Shown: positions 1 to 8,164, counted from the first letter of the stretch. The stretch: 64,000 bases of DNA from Clostridiales bacterium mt11 (GCA_001282665.1 LN874944.1:62001-126000), one strand, 5' to 3'. The notes: generated by a model not told the origin, from the sequence alone. Numbers and translations: made by a program.

Positions 1-84
1 TGTAATAGTTTTGTTGTTATTGCAAGACAATTTGATTGTGAAAGAATAAAGGTGATCATAATAGATGAAGAGCTAGGATATTAA
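1..84 (+). CDS. C-terminal tail of a gene cut by the left edge
   Basis: One frame is open from the first base to TAA at 82-84 and encodes 27 residues ending in IDEELGY. The amino-acid mix looks protein-like, but the piece is too short to name. About 75 bases separate it from the next gene. It could also be a relic like others nearby. Confidence 0.4.
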   Translation, partial: CNSFVVIARQFDCERIKVIIIDEELGY

Positions 85-168
85 AGGGTATTAAGGATTA
101 TTCTAATTCTAAGCTAACTAATGTAATATGAAGGAGCAATAAAACAAATTATTTTTGAGGTGATGAAG

Positions 169-678
169 TTGAAGTATACCGATAATAAGTTTATCTTGAA
201 TACAGTCACTGAAGATTTATTAAAAGATGTTTTAAATATATATGCTACAAATGAAGAATACTTTAAAATTTCAATGAATGAAAAACCTTCAATAGAAACT
301 GTTATTGAAGATAAAAATGATATACCCCCAGGCTCAAATTTACAAAATAAAAATTATAAATTAATATCAATGAATGGTCAATATATTGGCGTTATAGATT
401 ATATAATGAATTATCCAGATGGAGATGCAGTATATATAGGATTATTTATGATTCACGGAGATTTTCATAGACAGGGATATGGAAGAGCATTTATTGAGGA
501 GTTTATGTCAAATATGAAAGGTAAAGGATACCTTAGATTAAGGTTAGGTGTGTTAAAGCAAAATAAAAATGGATTTGAGTTTTGGACAAGAATGGGATTT
601 AAAGTAGTAAAAGAAATGTTTAGTACGGTTCATCCTGAAAGGACATGGGAAATTAAAGTTATGGAAAAAATAATTTAA
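169..678 (+). CDS. GNAT family N-acetyltransferase
   Basis: A probable acetyl-CoA dependent N-acetyltransferase of about 169 residues; the acceptor is unknown. The GNAT core is visible: a central strand (YIGLFMI) followed by the acetyl-CoA loop HRQGYGRAFIEEF, which fits the R/Q-x-x-G-x-G/A pattern, and a C-terminal FEFWTRMGF motif typical of the last helix and strand. I place the start at TTG 169, because the upstream GTG and ATG codons (160, 163) lie inside or too close to the ribosome binding site AGGTGAT (158-164). It appears monocistronic. Nothing around it points to a substrate. Confidence 0.8.
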   Translation: MKYTDNKFILNTVTEDLLKDVLNIYATNEEYFKISMNEKPSIETVIEDKNDIPPGSNLQNKNYKLISMNGQYIGVIDYIMNYPDGDAVYIGLFMIHGDFHRQGYGRAFIEEFMSNMKGKGYLRLRLGVLKQNKNGFEFWTRMGFKVVKEMFSTVHPERTWEIKVMEKII

Positions 679-810
679 ATAAGAGGGAAATATTAGACCA
701 AGAAGGTTTTATAAAAAATAAAGTAATAAATCATAAATATATATTTTATATTTAAAAGAAAAGATACAAATTTATTATCCTACTAACCAAAGCTATGATA
801 AAATACTATT

Positions 811-884
811 TAATGGTACAGTAACCATATTAGCCATAGAATGTATGTTGTAAAGCAACATATAGGTGTTAGTACCAATTATAT
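811..884 (+). promoter_or_regulatory. Structured leader upstream of the Nudix gene
   Basis: TGGTAC (814-819) pairs with GTACCA (872-877), TAAC (822-825) with GTTA (868-871), and a separate hairpin TATGTTG/CAACATA (844-850 and 856-862) sits inside. The array ends about 20 bases before the Nudix start. No known riboswitch class is recognised. It may be a cis-acting RNA or a chance fold in AT-rich DNA. Confidence 0.3.
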
Positions 885-904
885 AGTAGGGTGGTGATTT
901 ACAA

Positions 905-1342
905 ATGATAGAAGTAAAATTCTATGAAATAGTCGATGATAGTTTATTAAAATTTGCTGTAATTGCTGCAAAGCACAAGGGAAAATGGGTGTTTTGTAAG
1001 CATAAGGAGCGAGATACTTATGAATGTCCAGGAGGACACAGGGAACAGGGTGAAACAATTTTAGAAACTGCTAAAAGAGAGCTTTGGGAAGAAACAGGTG
1101 CAAGTCAATTTAATTTAGAAAAAATATGTGTTTATTCTGTTATTAGAGATTTTGAGGAAACATTTGGTATGCTTTACTTTGCTAATATCGAAACATTTGG
1201 GAAATTGCCAATGATGGAAATAGAAAAGATAGAATTGTTTGATGGTTTGCCAGAAAAATGGACGTATCCTTTAATACAACCGAAGTTAATAGAAAAAGTA
1301 CAAACTGTTATTTTTAAAGATGCATCTTTATATCATGTATAA
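905..1342 (+). CDS. Nudix hydrolase
   Basis: A 145-residue Nudix pyrophosphohydrolase, which would cleave a nucleoside diphosphate linked to another group. The full Nudix box G-x5-E-x7-REUxEExGU is seen at about residues 44-66 (GGHREQGE, then KRELWEETGA), with all Mg2+-binding glutamates present. Spacing resembles MutT/YtkD-like 8-oxo-dGTP or NTP diphosphatases, but the substrate cannot be read from sequence. ATG 905 follows a GGTGGTGA ribosome binding site. The 226-base upstream gap holds a possible structured leader. Confidence 0.85.
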   Translation: MIEVKFYEIVDDSLLKFAVIAAKHKGKWVFCKHKERDTYECPGGHREQGETILETAKRELWEETGASQFNLEKICVYSVIRDFEETFGMLYFANIETFGKLPMMEIEKIELFDGLPEKWTYPLIQPKLIEKVQTVIFKDASLYHV

Positions 1343-1398
1343 TGTAGCGAAGTTAGATATATAGGATTAAGTCATTTAGAACTTAAGAGGTGATTATA

Positions 1399-1902
1399 TT
1401 GGAATACGAGGTTAGAAAAGCTCTTATAGAAGATGCTGAATCCTTAGGAAATATTATCGTTGAAAGTTGGAAGGCAGCTTATAGTAATATAATACCTAAA
1501 GATGAAATGGCTAAGTTTTTAGATAAGGAAAGAAGGAAAAGGCAGTTTGAAAGATTTATTGAAAATGAAGAAATTATTTTAATTGGAATTTGTGATAATG
1601 TTCCTTGTGGTCTCATGTTTGGAAGTAAAGATAATGATGAACAATTATTAGAGTGCGGCTCTATTTACTCAATGTATTTTCTTAAGGAATACTGGGGAAA
1701 GGGTTTAGCTACTAAGCTAATGGATTCATTTATAAACATATTGAAAGATGAAGGATGTAAACGGGTTTCACTATGGGTTTATGAGGATAATATTAGAGCA
1801 AGAAGGTTTTATGAAAAATGTGGTTTTATATTTGACAGTATTAAAAAGTATAGCCATTTTTCCAATAAGCCTATTGAGTTAAGATATATAAAGGAGATAT
1901 AA
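1399..1902 (+). CDS. GNAT family N-acetyltransferase
   Basis: A GNAT acetyltransferase of about 167 residues. The acetyl-CoA loop is EYWGKGLATKLMD, and the tail has the classical ARRFYEKCGF motif. The N-terminal VRKALIEDAESLGNIIVESW is typical of the RimI-like family that NCBI labels only as GNAT. TTG 1399 is chosen as start because AGAGGTGAT lies just before it; the GTG at 1390 is part of that ribosome binding site. It follows the Nudix gene by about 50 bases and may be co-transcribed. Substrate unknown. Confidence 0.8.
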   Translation: MEYEVRKALIEDAESLGNIIVESWKAAYSNIIPKDEMAKFLDKERRKRQFERFIENEEIILIGICDNVPCGLMFGSKDNDEQLLECGSIYSMYFLKEYWGKGLATKLMDSFINILKDEGCKRVSLWVYEDNIRARRFYEKCGFIFDSIKKYSHFSNKPIELRYIKEI

Positions 1903-1942
1903 TAATAAGAACAGTGGGAAATATGACTATGATTTATAAAAA

Positions 1943-1970
1943 ATCCAACCTTCATCAAGGAAGGTTGGAT
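1943..1970 (-). terminator. Rho-independent terminator reading leftwards
   Basis: A 10-bp perfect stem (ATCCAACCTT with AAGGTTGGAT) with an 8-base loop. On the - strand it is followed by a T-run (ATTTTTTATAAATC), so it would stop leftward transcription of the remnant at 1991-2165. It may also help end the + strand GNAT gene. Confidence 0.65.
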
Positions 1971-1990
1971 ATATAAATTATAGTCTCCTT

Positions 1991-2165
1991 TTATATTTTG
2001 GCAACATTAGCATCTTCTAGATTACCAATACAATCTATACAGTACAATTGTGATAGATTATAGTTTTTAAATATTCCACGATTATGCTCTGGAATATCTA
2101 TGTAATCTATATTTTCCATTAAGCTTTCAAAATTTAATAACAATCGTTCTAAATTATTCAAGGTA
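1991..2165 (-). pseudogene. Remnant of an unidentified gene, C-terminal part
   Basis: On - one frame is open and ends in TAA at 1991-1993, just upstream of a good leftward terminator. It encodes about 55 residues with a C-I-D-C-I-G motif near the end. There is no start codon with a ribosome binding site, and the frame dissolves into unrelated sequence to the right. It reads like the 3' end of a lost gene that kept its terminator. I do not recognise the family. Confidence 0.35.
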
Positions 2166-2171
2166 AGACTA

Positions 2172-2264
2172 AGGGAAGCATCGACGAGACTAAATGAAAA
2201 ACATATTCACAATGTTTTAGATCAATATGGAATTAAAGGTAATACTAACATACATTTTATTTAA
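2172..2264 (+). pseudogene. Remnant of an unidentified gene, C-terminal part
   Basis: A + strand frame encodes about 30 residues (RLNEKHIHNVLDQYGIKG then NTNIHFI) and ends at TAA 2262-2264. It has no start and abuts the opposite-strand remnant, as expected at a deletion junction. The family is not recognised. With its neighbour it accounts for the roughly 450-base gap between 1903 and 2350. Confidence 0.25.
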
Positions 2265-2350
2265 TCGAAGCCTATAAGAGTAGTAGAGTGGTAGGAGGTT
2301 TTGATTCAAATATGAATTATAAGTATAATATAGAAAGCTAGGTGAATGAT

Positions 2351-3403
2351 ATGCTAAATTTAATAAAACCTCAAAAATTAAATAGAGGGGATAAAGTTGC
2401 AACTGTTAGCCTTTCTTGGGGTGGAGCAGGGGATAAAGATTTATTATGGCGTTATGAACAAGGGAAAAAAAGACTAGAAGATGTCTTTGGTCTTGAGGTT
2501 GTTGAAATGCCAAATACTTTAAAAGGTACAGAATATATTTATAATCATCCTGAAAAACGAGCAGAGGATTTAATGGAAGCATTTAGTGATAAATCAATTA
2601 AGGGAATATTCTCTTGTATTGGTGGAAGCGATAGTGTTAGATTGCTGCCTTATATTGATTTTGAAATCATTAAAAAGAATCCTAAAATTTTTATTGGATA
2701 TTCAGATAGTACAATTATACACTATATGTGTTTAAAAGCAGGAATTTCAAGCATTTATGGTCCTGCGATAATGGTAGATTTTGCAGAAAATGTGTCTATG
2801 TCTGATTATACGGTTAAGTGGTTAAAGAAGACATTGTTTTCAAGTGATATACTTGGGAACATTCCACAGTCAGAGGAATGGACGTCAGAATTTTTACCTT
2901 GGGGAATAGAAAATAAATATACTAAGAGGCAGTTTAAATTAAATAATGGATATCAACTTTTACAAGGAGAAAAGACAGTTCAGGGAAGGCTAATTGGTGG
3001 TTGTATAGAAGTTGTGGAATTTATCAAAGGTACAGAACTTTTTCCTAAAATGGATGATTTTGATGGCAGTATTTTATTTTTTGAAACATCTGAAGAAAAA
3101 CCTGCGCCATCTTTTTTTGAATGTTGGCTGAGAAACTACGGTACAATGGGAATTTTACAAAAAATTAATGGTATGGTATTTGGGAAGCCACAAGATGAGA
3201 TGTACTTTGAAGAATACAAAAATGCTATTATTAAAGTATTAGCTGAATATGGTAGAGAAGATTTACCTGTATTATATAATTTAAGTTTCGGACATTGTGA
3301 ACCAAAATGCTGTATTCCTTATGGAGCAATGGCAGAGATAAACTGTGAACAGAAGACGTTTTCAATATTAGAATCAGGTGTTGTGGATGTTTTGCAACAA
3401 TAA
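2351..3403 (+). CDS. S66 family LD-carboxypeptidase / MccF-like peptidase
   Basis: A 350-residue serine peptidase of family S66. Members are cytoplasmic LD-carboxypeptidases that trim the peptidoglycan tetrapeptide, or MccF-type enzymes that cleave toxic acyl-sulfamoyl adenylates such as microcin C. Visible are the catalytic-serine motif GYSDST (about residue 118), the GGCIEV segment, the glutamate of FFETSEEKPAP, and the late histidine in LSFGHCEPKCCIPYG. The long insert after the serine region (WTSEFLPWG) is more like MccF than classical LdcA. ATG 2351 is preferred, with AGGTGAATG just upstream. No microcin genes are nearby, so the substrate stays open. Confidence 0.85.
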   Translation: MLNLIKPQKLNRGDKVATVSLSWGGAGDKDLLWRYEQGKKRLEDVFGLEVVEMPNTLKGTEYIYNHPEKRAEDLMEAFSDKSIKGIFSCIGGSDSVRLLPYIDFEIIKKNPKIFIGYSDSTIIHYMCLKAGISSIYGPAIMVDFAENVSMSDYTVKWLKKTLFSSDILGNIPQSEEWTSEFLPWGIENKYTKRQFKLNNGYQLLQGEKTVQGRLIGGCIEVVEFIKGTELFPKMDDFDGSILFFETSEEKPAPSFFECWLRNYGTMGILQKINGMVFGKPQDEMYFEEYKNAIIKVLAEYGREDLPVLYNLSFGHCEPKCCIPYGAMAEINCEQKTFSILESGVVDVLQQ

Positions 3404-3419
3404 GGACTGAGGTGATCTA

Positions 3420-3756
3420 TAAAGAAGTGTTTAGAATCAGTAATAGAAGATTATATAGAAAAGATGAAGAGAGATTACGATATGATTGGTGCTATGTTAA
3501 CTGGTTCTTATATTACTAGCAATATGAAACCAAATTCTGATATTGATATATTTTTTATCTGGAATAAAGAAAATAAAGTATAGGAGGAAGAGAATTTTAC
3601 AAAGGTATTGAATTTGAGTACTTTGTATCTCCTAAGTGGAAATATTATGAGAGGCTTAGTATTGATTTAATCTCCCAACAAATATATTCAACTGGGAAAT
3701 ATAGATATAAAAAATTATCAAGTGGTTACAAATTTACAACGAGAATAGGAATATAA
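3420..3756 (+). pseudogene. Decayed nucleotidyltransferase-fold gene
   Basis: Two frames together rebuild a protein. The first carries a nucleotidyltransferase signature, LTGSYITSN followed by NSDIDIFF, and stops at TAG near 3581. The second picks up after a frame change with REFYKGIEFEYFVSPKWKYY and ends at TAA 3754-3756. A ribosome binding site (GAGGTGATC) is present, but the codon where a start is expected is ATA. Missing start, frameshift and loss of the middle make it non-functional. This resembles aminoglycoside or tRNA nucleotidyltransferase-like proteins; the exact family is not known. Confidence 0.7.
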
Positions 3757-3832
3757 TATTGTGAGAATAATTTTTATATCTATCTTTAAATAAAAAGTGT
3801 ATCAATCTTTTATAAGTGAGTGGTTAATCTTT

Positions 3833-3855
3833 ACTTAGCGTTAGCTAAGTTTTTC
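3833..3855 (+). terminator. Rho-independent terminator
   Basis: ACTTAGC pairs with GCTAAGT across a 4-base loop, followed directly by TTTTTC. It lies downstream of the decayed nucleotidyltransferase gene and reads rightwards. Confidence 0.65.
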
Positions 3856-3906
3856 TTTACAATACTTAAAGCAACTGAAAATATTCCTATTATAAATATA
3901 AAAAAT

Positions 3907-3937
3907 GTACGCCTATATAGTATATATTTAGGCGTAC
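3907..3937 (-). terminator. Terminator of the aminotransferase gene
   Basis: GTACGCCTA (3907-3915) pairs with TAGGCGTAC (3929-3937). On - the hairpin is followed by ATTTTTTAT. It sits 35 bases past the aminotransferase stop codon. Confidence 0.75.
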
Positions 3938-3972
3938 CATAAGATTATTTACATAGCCAAGATTCCAAAGTT

Positions 3973-5106
3973 CTAAATTTCATCTACAAAATGTTTATGT
4001 AAGCTGCCTTCTATTTTGACTCCCAATTTTTTTAACGTTTCATCTAAAGCTTTTAATGTAATATACAAATTTTCTTCATGGCAGTTTTCTCCCATATGAC
4101 CTATCCTTATGACTTTATCTTCTAGAAAATCAAATGCTCCTGCAATCATTATATTGTGCTTCTCTATCATAGATTCGTAGATATCTTTAAAGGATACCCC
4201 TTCAGGAACTAACATAGTTGTGACTGTATTTGAATATCCATCTAAAGGATAAAGTTCTAAACCAGATTTTAATATGGCAGCTCTTACAGCTTCTCCAATT
4301 TTTTTATGTCTTTCTACATAATCATTTTTTTCTAAAATTCTATCTAATGCACAATTTAACCCATATATATCGCTTATTGGCTGAGTATAAGGAAACCACT
4401 TTTTCTCATACCAATTTTCCCATATTGTTAAATTACAATAGAAAGAAGCAATTAGGGTATGTCTATTGAACATGATTTTACGGGCTTTTTCACTTATACT
4501 CAAAATAGTCAATCCTGGAGATGCAGATATGCATTTTTGACTTCCTCCTAATACTATATCCATTTGCCATTTATCTACCTCTACTTGTTCTCCTCCTATT
4601 GCGGATACTGAATCTACTATAGAAACTATTCCATATTCTTTAAGCAGTGGACATATCCTATCGACAGGATTACTAATCCCTGAAGGAGTTTCACAATGAA
4701 CCACTGTAGCTAATTTAAAATCATGATCATTTTCTAGAAATTTTTTTAAGTCCTCTACATCAATAGCCCTTCTTCTATCTCCTTCAAAATAAACTACTTC
4801 TCCTCCATAGATTTTAACAAAATCTCCAAAGCCTCTTCCAAATATACCATTTTCAATACAAAGAACCCTATCTCCAGGCTCTATAAGAGAGGCACAAGCT
4901 GCTTCTAAGCCTAGTATTCCTTCTCCGTTCAATATAAGTACATTTTCTTTAGTATTTAATAATTTTTTAAGTTTGTCACAAGTTTCTCTATAATATTCAA
5001 AGAAATTTACATCTAAATCTGGATTGGTTATATTTTTTGCCATAGCCTTTCTGACATCTTCATGAACCTGTGTTGGTCCTGGAGTCATTATAAATGGAAT
5101 TTTCAT
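3973..5106 (-). CDS. Class V aminotransferase (serine-pyruvate / alanine-glyoxylate type)
   Basis: A 377-residue PLP enzyme of the small-archaeal/Agx branch of class V aminotransferases (serine-pyruvate or alanine-glyoxylate transaminase, SgaA/PucG-like). The N-terminal MTPGPTQVHEDV motif, the ETPSGISNPVD segment, the cofactor-binding DSVSAIGG, and the Schiff-base lysine in GGSQKCIS are all present. The start is ATG 5106, with GGGAGGGATATAG just before it; the longer reading from 5145 lacks a site. It stands alone with its own terminator. Amino donor and acceptor cannot be assigned from context. Confidence 0.88.
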   Translation of the reverse strand: MKIPFIMTPGPTQVHEDVRKAMAKNITNPDLDVNFFEYYRETCDKLKKLLNTKENVLILNGEGILGLEAACASLIEPGDRVLCIENGIFGRGFGDFVKIYGGEVVYFEGDRRRAIDVEDLKKFLENDHDFKLATVVHCETPSGISNPVDRICPLLKEYGIVSIVDSVSAIGGEQVEVDKWQMDIVLGGSQKCISASPGLTILSISEKARKIMFNRHTLIASFYCNLTIWENWYEKKWFPYTQPISDIYGLNCALDRILEKNDYVERHKKIGEAVRAAILKSGLELYPLDGYSNTVTTMLVPEGVSFKDIYESMIEKHNIMIAGAFDFLEDKVIRIGHMGENCHEENLYITLKALDETLKKLGVKIEGSLHKHFVDEI

Positions 5107-5198
5107 ATCTATATCCCTCCCATAATTGTACCCATACGTTTTCAAGAGTGTATCTATTTAATTTCATATTACCATTACAGTTTATTTTTGTCAATAAG

Positions 5199-5241
5199 AT
5201 GCCAAACACACAGAAGAACCGTCCCCTTGTGTGTTTGGCAT
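5199..5241. repeat. Long REP-like hairpin with GAACCGTCCCC loop
   Basis: A perfect 14-bp inverted repeat (ATGCCAAACACACA at 5199-5212 with its complement at 5228-5241) encloses a 15-base loop containing AGAACCGTCCCCT. From memory, loops with this core recur in many clostridial genomes as dispersed palindromes. It lies between a class V aminotransferase and the HExxH gene, close to a decayed REP-associated transposase. There is no T-run on either side, so it is not a typical terminator. Confidence 0.6.
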
Positions 5242-5291
5242 GGTATAATCTATTATATAGAGTTAAATATTGTATGAAAGGGGATATTGGA

Positions 5292-6053
5292 ATGAAGTTA
5301 ATATATAAAGATCTAGGATATAAATATTCTGTGGAATCAATTTCAGAGTTTATAAAGCAAGATGAGTTTTGGAGTGAACCAATTTTTCATTTTTTCCCTG
5401 AATTGCTAAAGTTTAAAGGTTCATTTAATAAGAATAGTGATAATAAAGATATAGGTGAAAAGATTTCAGAAACAGTTGGTGAAATGTATAGATCAAGAGA
5501 AAAAGAAATACAAAGTAAAGTTATTTCATATCAGAGAAACTGGAATTGTTACGAAAAACTAATTAATGAGCGTTTTTCTTCAATATTTCAATTTGATACT
5601 AGTGACGTTTTAAATAATTTAATATGTAATATAACTTTGAATCCCATTAGTCCTAGGTATTTAAAAGAACATGTTTTTGATGTGTTTTATATGAATAGTG
5701 ATGAAGGGTCGCTAGGTTCTTCATTACATGAAATTGTTCATTATTTATGGTTTTATCTATGGAATAAAAAGTATAAGGATTCATATGAACAATATGAATC
5801 ACCTAGTCTAATTTGGATTTTAAGCGAAGCCGTGGTAGAGCAAATTTTAAATGATGAAGAGTTGAATAGAATTAACCCGTATCATAAAAGTGGAAATGCC
5901 TATCCTTACTTTTATAATATGACTATCTCTGGTAAACTATTATATGATTATCTAAATGAAATATATAAAAACAATTCTATATATGAATTTATGGATAAGA
6001 GCTATCAATTTATGATTGAAAATGAAGAAGAAATAAGAAGTCAAGTCTTATAA
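5292..6053 (+). CDS. Hypothetical protein with HExxH metallopeptidase-like motif
   Basis: A 253-residue soluble protein. The notable feature is LGSSLHEIVHYLWF, which contains HEIVH (HExxH, the zinc-binding motif of gluzincin peptidases), followed about 35 residues later by LSEAVVEQIL, where the glutamate could be the third ligand. There is no signal peptide or membrane segment. ATG 5292 follows AAAGGGG; the longer open frame from 5094 crosses the REP-like hairpin and the aminotransferase start and is rejected. It resembles uncharacterised Firmicute proteins. Peptidase activity is an inference from the motif only. Confidence 0.7.
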   Translation: MKLIYKDLGYKYSVESISEFIKQDEFWSEPIFHFFPELLKFKGSFNKNSDNKDIGEKISETVGEMYRSREKEIQSKVISYQRNWNCYEKLINERFSSIFQFDTSDVLNNLICNITLNPISPRYLKEHVFDVFYMNSDEGSLGSSLHEIVHYLWFYLWNKKYKDSYEQYESPSLIWILSEAVVEQILNDEELNRINPYHKSGNAYPYFYNMTISGKLLYDYLNEIYKNNSIYEFMDKSYQFMIENEEEIRSQVL

Positions 6054-6115
6054 TATTAATTTTGTAATATAAGTAGATTTAAGTATAGTATATAGGTGGT
6101 GGCTATACGAAGGAG

Positions 6116-6266
6116 TTGCCTAAAAGAGAAAATATTAGATTAAAGGATTATGATTATTCACAAGCAGGATATTATTTTATAACTATTGTACTAAGGATAA
6201 GCAGAATCTTTTTTGTAATGTATGGGCGGCCACAGGTAGCTCGTTGTTGTATATGAAACCATTTTA
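6116..6266 (+). pseudogene. Relic of REP-associated tyrosine transposase (RAYT, Y1_Tnp)
   Basis: The segment begins with a TTG and reads LPKRENIRLKDYDYSQ, then GYYFITI, the characteristic N-terminus of RAYT/Y1 transposases (normally continuing ICTKDR). A one-base loss near 6187 shifts the frame; the expected CTKDKQNLF continues in the next frame. Only about 50 of roughly 170-250 residues remain. It lies 0.9 kb from the hairpin at 5199, the type of repeat such enzymes act on. Confidence 0.75.
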
Positions 6267-7046
6267 AGCAAGACCAGATAGTAGTTTACCTATTAAAAAT
6301 GCTGCTACAGCTGCTACTCCTCCGACTAATAACATTTCTAATCCAGAGGTAAACCAATTTTTCACAGTTACTTTGACTTTTAATGCACCTAAAACGAATA
6401 AGGTTACTCCAGTTAATATTGCTGCTAATATAAAGCTTAAATTACCCATGCCTGATATAAACTTTGATGACACATAAGCTATTAAAGGGATAAATCCAAA
6501 AACTAAAAAAGAAAGGAAGGTTACGGCTGCATTTTTTATTGGAGCTTGGTTATCTTCTACAATACCTAGTTCCTCTACCATCATAACGTTAATCCATGTT
6601 TCCTTATTTTTTGAAAGTATGTTTGCTATTTTAATCGAATCTTCTTCACTTAAGCCTTTAGATCTATAAATTTCTATAATCTCTTGTTTTTCACCTTCAG
6701 GAAAATGTTCTACTTCCCAACTCTCCCTTTCCCTTTCAAGCTGTTGATATTCTATTTCTGCTTTTGTAGATAAATAATCTCCTATTGCCATGGATAAACC
6801 ATCAGCTATTAGGTTAGCAAATCCCATGATTAGGACTATACCAGTGCTAAGAGATGCACCTGCAACACCTGCGACTACTGCAAATGTTGTAATCGTTCCA
6901 TCTAAGCCCCCATAAATAAGATTTTTAATATATTTTCCTTCATTTAAACTATGAGGTTCATAATTCTCATTGTGAGCCTTAATTGAAGCTTCAATGTCTC
7001 TTTTTTTAAAAGCTTCCTTAGCTTTCTTCAAATTTCTGGAAATCAT
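6264..7046 (-). CDS. VIT1/CCC1 family membrane transporter
   Basis: A 260-residue integral membrane protein of the VIT1/CCC1 family, known for moving Fe2+ or Mn2+. The family hallmark GGLDGTITTFAVVAGVAGA opens TM1, followed by MGFANLIADGLSMAIGDYLSTKAE in TM2. A cytoplasmic glutamate-rich insert (EYQQLERERESWEVEHFPEGE, about residues 95-150) matches the metal-binding domain of VIT1. Three further TM segments fill the C-terminus. ATG 7046 is chosen since GGGAGG is 8 bases upstream; the ATG at 7052 is too close. The gene is monocistronic. The metal is inferred from the family. Confidence 0.88.
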   Translation of the reverse strand: MISRNLKKAKEAFKKRDIEASIKAHNENYEPHSLNEGKYIKNLIYGGLDGTITTFAVVAGVAGASLSTGIVLIMGFANLIADGLSMAIGDYLSTKAEIEYQQLERERESWEVEHFPEGEKQEIIEIYRSKGLSEEDSIKIANILSKNKETWINVMMVEELGIVEDNQAPIKNAAVTFLSFLVFGFIPLIAYVSSKFISGMGNLSFILAAILTGVTLFVLGALKVKVTVKNWFTSGLEMLLVGGVAAVAAFLIGKLLSGLA

Positions 7047-7276
7047 TAGCATAACCTCCCTAAAATAAATCCTAATGAGTATATTTTACCCACTTGTTTA
7101 TGGATTAAATATTGTACTAAGTATAATAATCATATTCAGTTGGATTTAAAAATTTTAAAATTTCTAAGACTAGATATTGAGAAAGATAAGCATAAATATT
7201 ACACATATGGACTAATTGACCATTACACCTATATTAGCTATACTATATGCAAGAATTATATTATGAGGTGATAAAT

Positions 7277-7684
7277 TTGATATTGGGAATTAGCCATATT
7301 ACTTTTATCGTTAAGAATTTAGAGAAAGCAACAACTTTTTTTGAAGAAATTTTTGAAGCTAGAGGAGTTTATTCTAGTGGAGAGAAACAATTTTCTATAT
7401 CCAAGGAGAAATTTTTTTTAATAAATGACTTGTGGATTGCAGTTATGGAGGGAGAAGAGATTGAAAAAAACTATAATCATATAGCTTTTAAAATAGATGA
7501 ATCCGATTATGATATGTATCTTGAAAAAATACAAAACCTTGGATTAGAAATAAAAAGTGGCAGAAAAAGAGTTGAAGGAGAAGGTAATTCAATATACTTT
7601 TATGATTATGATAATCATCTTTTTGAACTCCATACAGGGACGTTGGAATCTAGGCTTCTTCGTTATCAGAGAGAAGAAATATAG
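7277..7684 (+). CDS. fosX: FosX-type fosfomycin resistance hydrolase
   Basis: A 135-residue vicinal-oxygen-chelate (glyoxalase fold) protein that closely resembles FosX, the Mn2+-dependent enzyme that opens the fosfomycin epoxide with water. Characteristic segments are GISHITFIVKNLEKAT, KEKFFLINDLWIAVMEGEE, YNHIAFKI and RVEGEGNSIYFYDYDNHLFE, followed by LHTGTLESRLLRY. The metal ligands would be His of SHITF, His of NHIAF and Glu of LFELHTG. The start is TTG 7277, with GAGGTGAT just upstream. FosA/FosB are thiol transferases, but the GEGxSIYFYDxDNHLFELHxGTL block favours FosX. Resistance itself is not shown by sequence. Confidence 0.88.
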   Translation: MILGISHITFIVKNLEKATTFFEEIFEARGVYSSGEKQFSISKEKFFLINDLWIAVMEGEEIEKNYNHIAFKIDESDYDMYLEKIQNLGLEIKSGRKRVEGEGNSIYFYDYDNHLFELHTGTLESRLLRYQREEI

Positions 7685-7716
7685 ATAGAAAAAATATTAA
7701 ATGTGAGGTAGAAGAT

Positions 7717-8145
7717 ATGAATATTCTAGTAAGTGCTTGTTTATTAGGGGTCAATTGCAGATATGATGGAAAGGGTAAATTTATAGAACAATTAGATGCT
7801 TTAAAGGAAAAGCATCATTTGATTCCCATATGTCCTGAAATATTTGGAGGCTTAGAAACTCCACGACAGCCTGCAGAAAAGATAAAGGATAAGATAATCA
7901 CTAAAACTGGTAAAGATGTAACTAATAATTATAAAAAAGGTGCTAATGAAGTTTTAAAACTTGCTAAATTTTATGACTGCCAACTTGCAATCCTGAAGGA
8001 ACGAAGTCCTTCATGCGGATGTGGAAAAATCTATGATGGAACTTTTTCTGGAACGTTGACAGATGGTAATGGCATAACTGCACAATTGTTAATTGAGAAT
8101 GGAATAGCTGTAATAGGTGAATCACAAATAGAAGCTTTATTATAA
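7717..8145 (+). CDS. DUF523 family protein
   Basis: A 142-residue protein of the DUF523 (YbbK-like) family, function unknown. The family's conserved cysteines are present: the N-terminal VSACLLGVNCRYDG, the CPEIFGGLETPR motif, and the ERSPSCGCG motif. The cysteine pattern suggests metal or redox chemistry. ATG 7717 has GAGGTAGAAG upstream. It sits 32 bases after fosX and may be co-transcribed with it. The stop codon lies inside a long terminator hairpin. Confidence 0.85.
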   Translation: MNILVSACLLGVNCRYDGKGKFIEQLDALKEKHHLIPICPEIFGGLETPRQPAEKIKDKIITKTGKDVTNNYKKGANEVLKLAKFYDCQLAILKERSPSCGCGKIYDGTFSGTLTDGNGITAQLLIENGIAVIGESQIEALL

Positions 8146-8164
8146 TAAAGCTTCTATTTGTGAT
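8121..8164 (+). terminator. Long hairpin over the end of the DUF523 gene
   Basis: ATCACAAATAGAAGCTTTAT is a perfect 20-base half of an inverted repeat; the other half runs 8145-8164. The TAA stop is in the loop. It is not followed by a T-run (TTAAAAGG), so it may act as a 3' stabiliser rather than a true terminator. Confidence 0.5.

Noticed and set aside
5094..5291. Longer N-terminal reading of the HExxH protein
   Set aside because: The extension crosses the aminotransferase start region and the REP-like hairpin, has no ribosome binding site, and the ATG at 5292 follows AAAGGGG.
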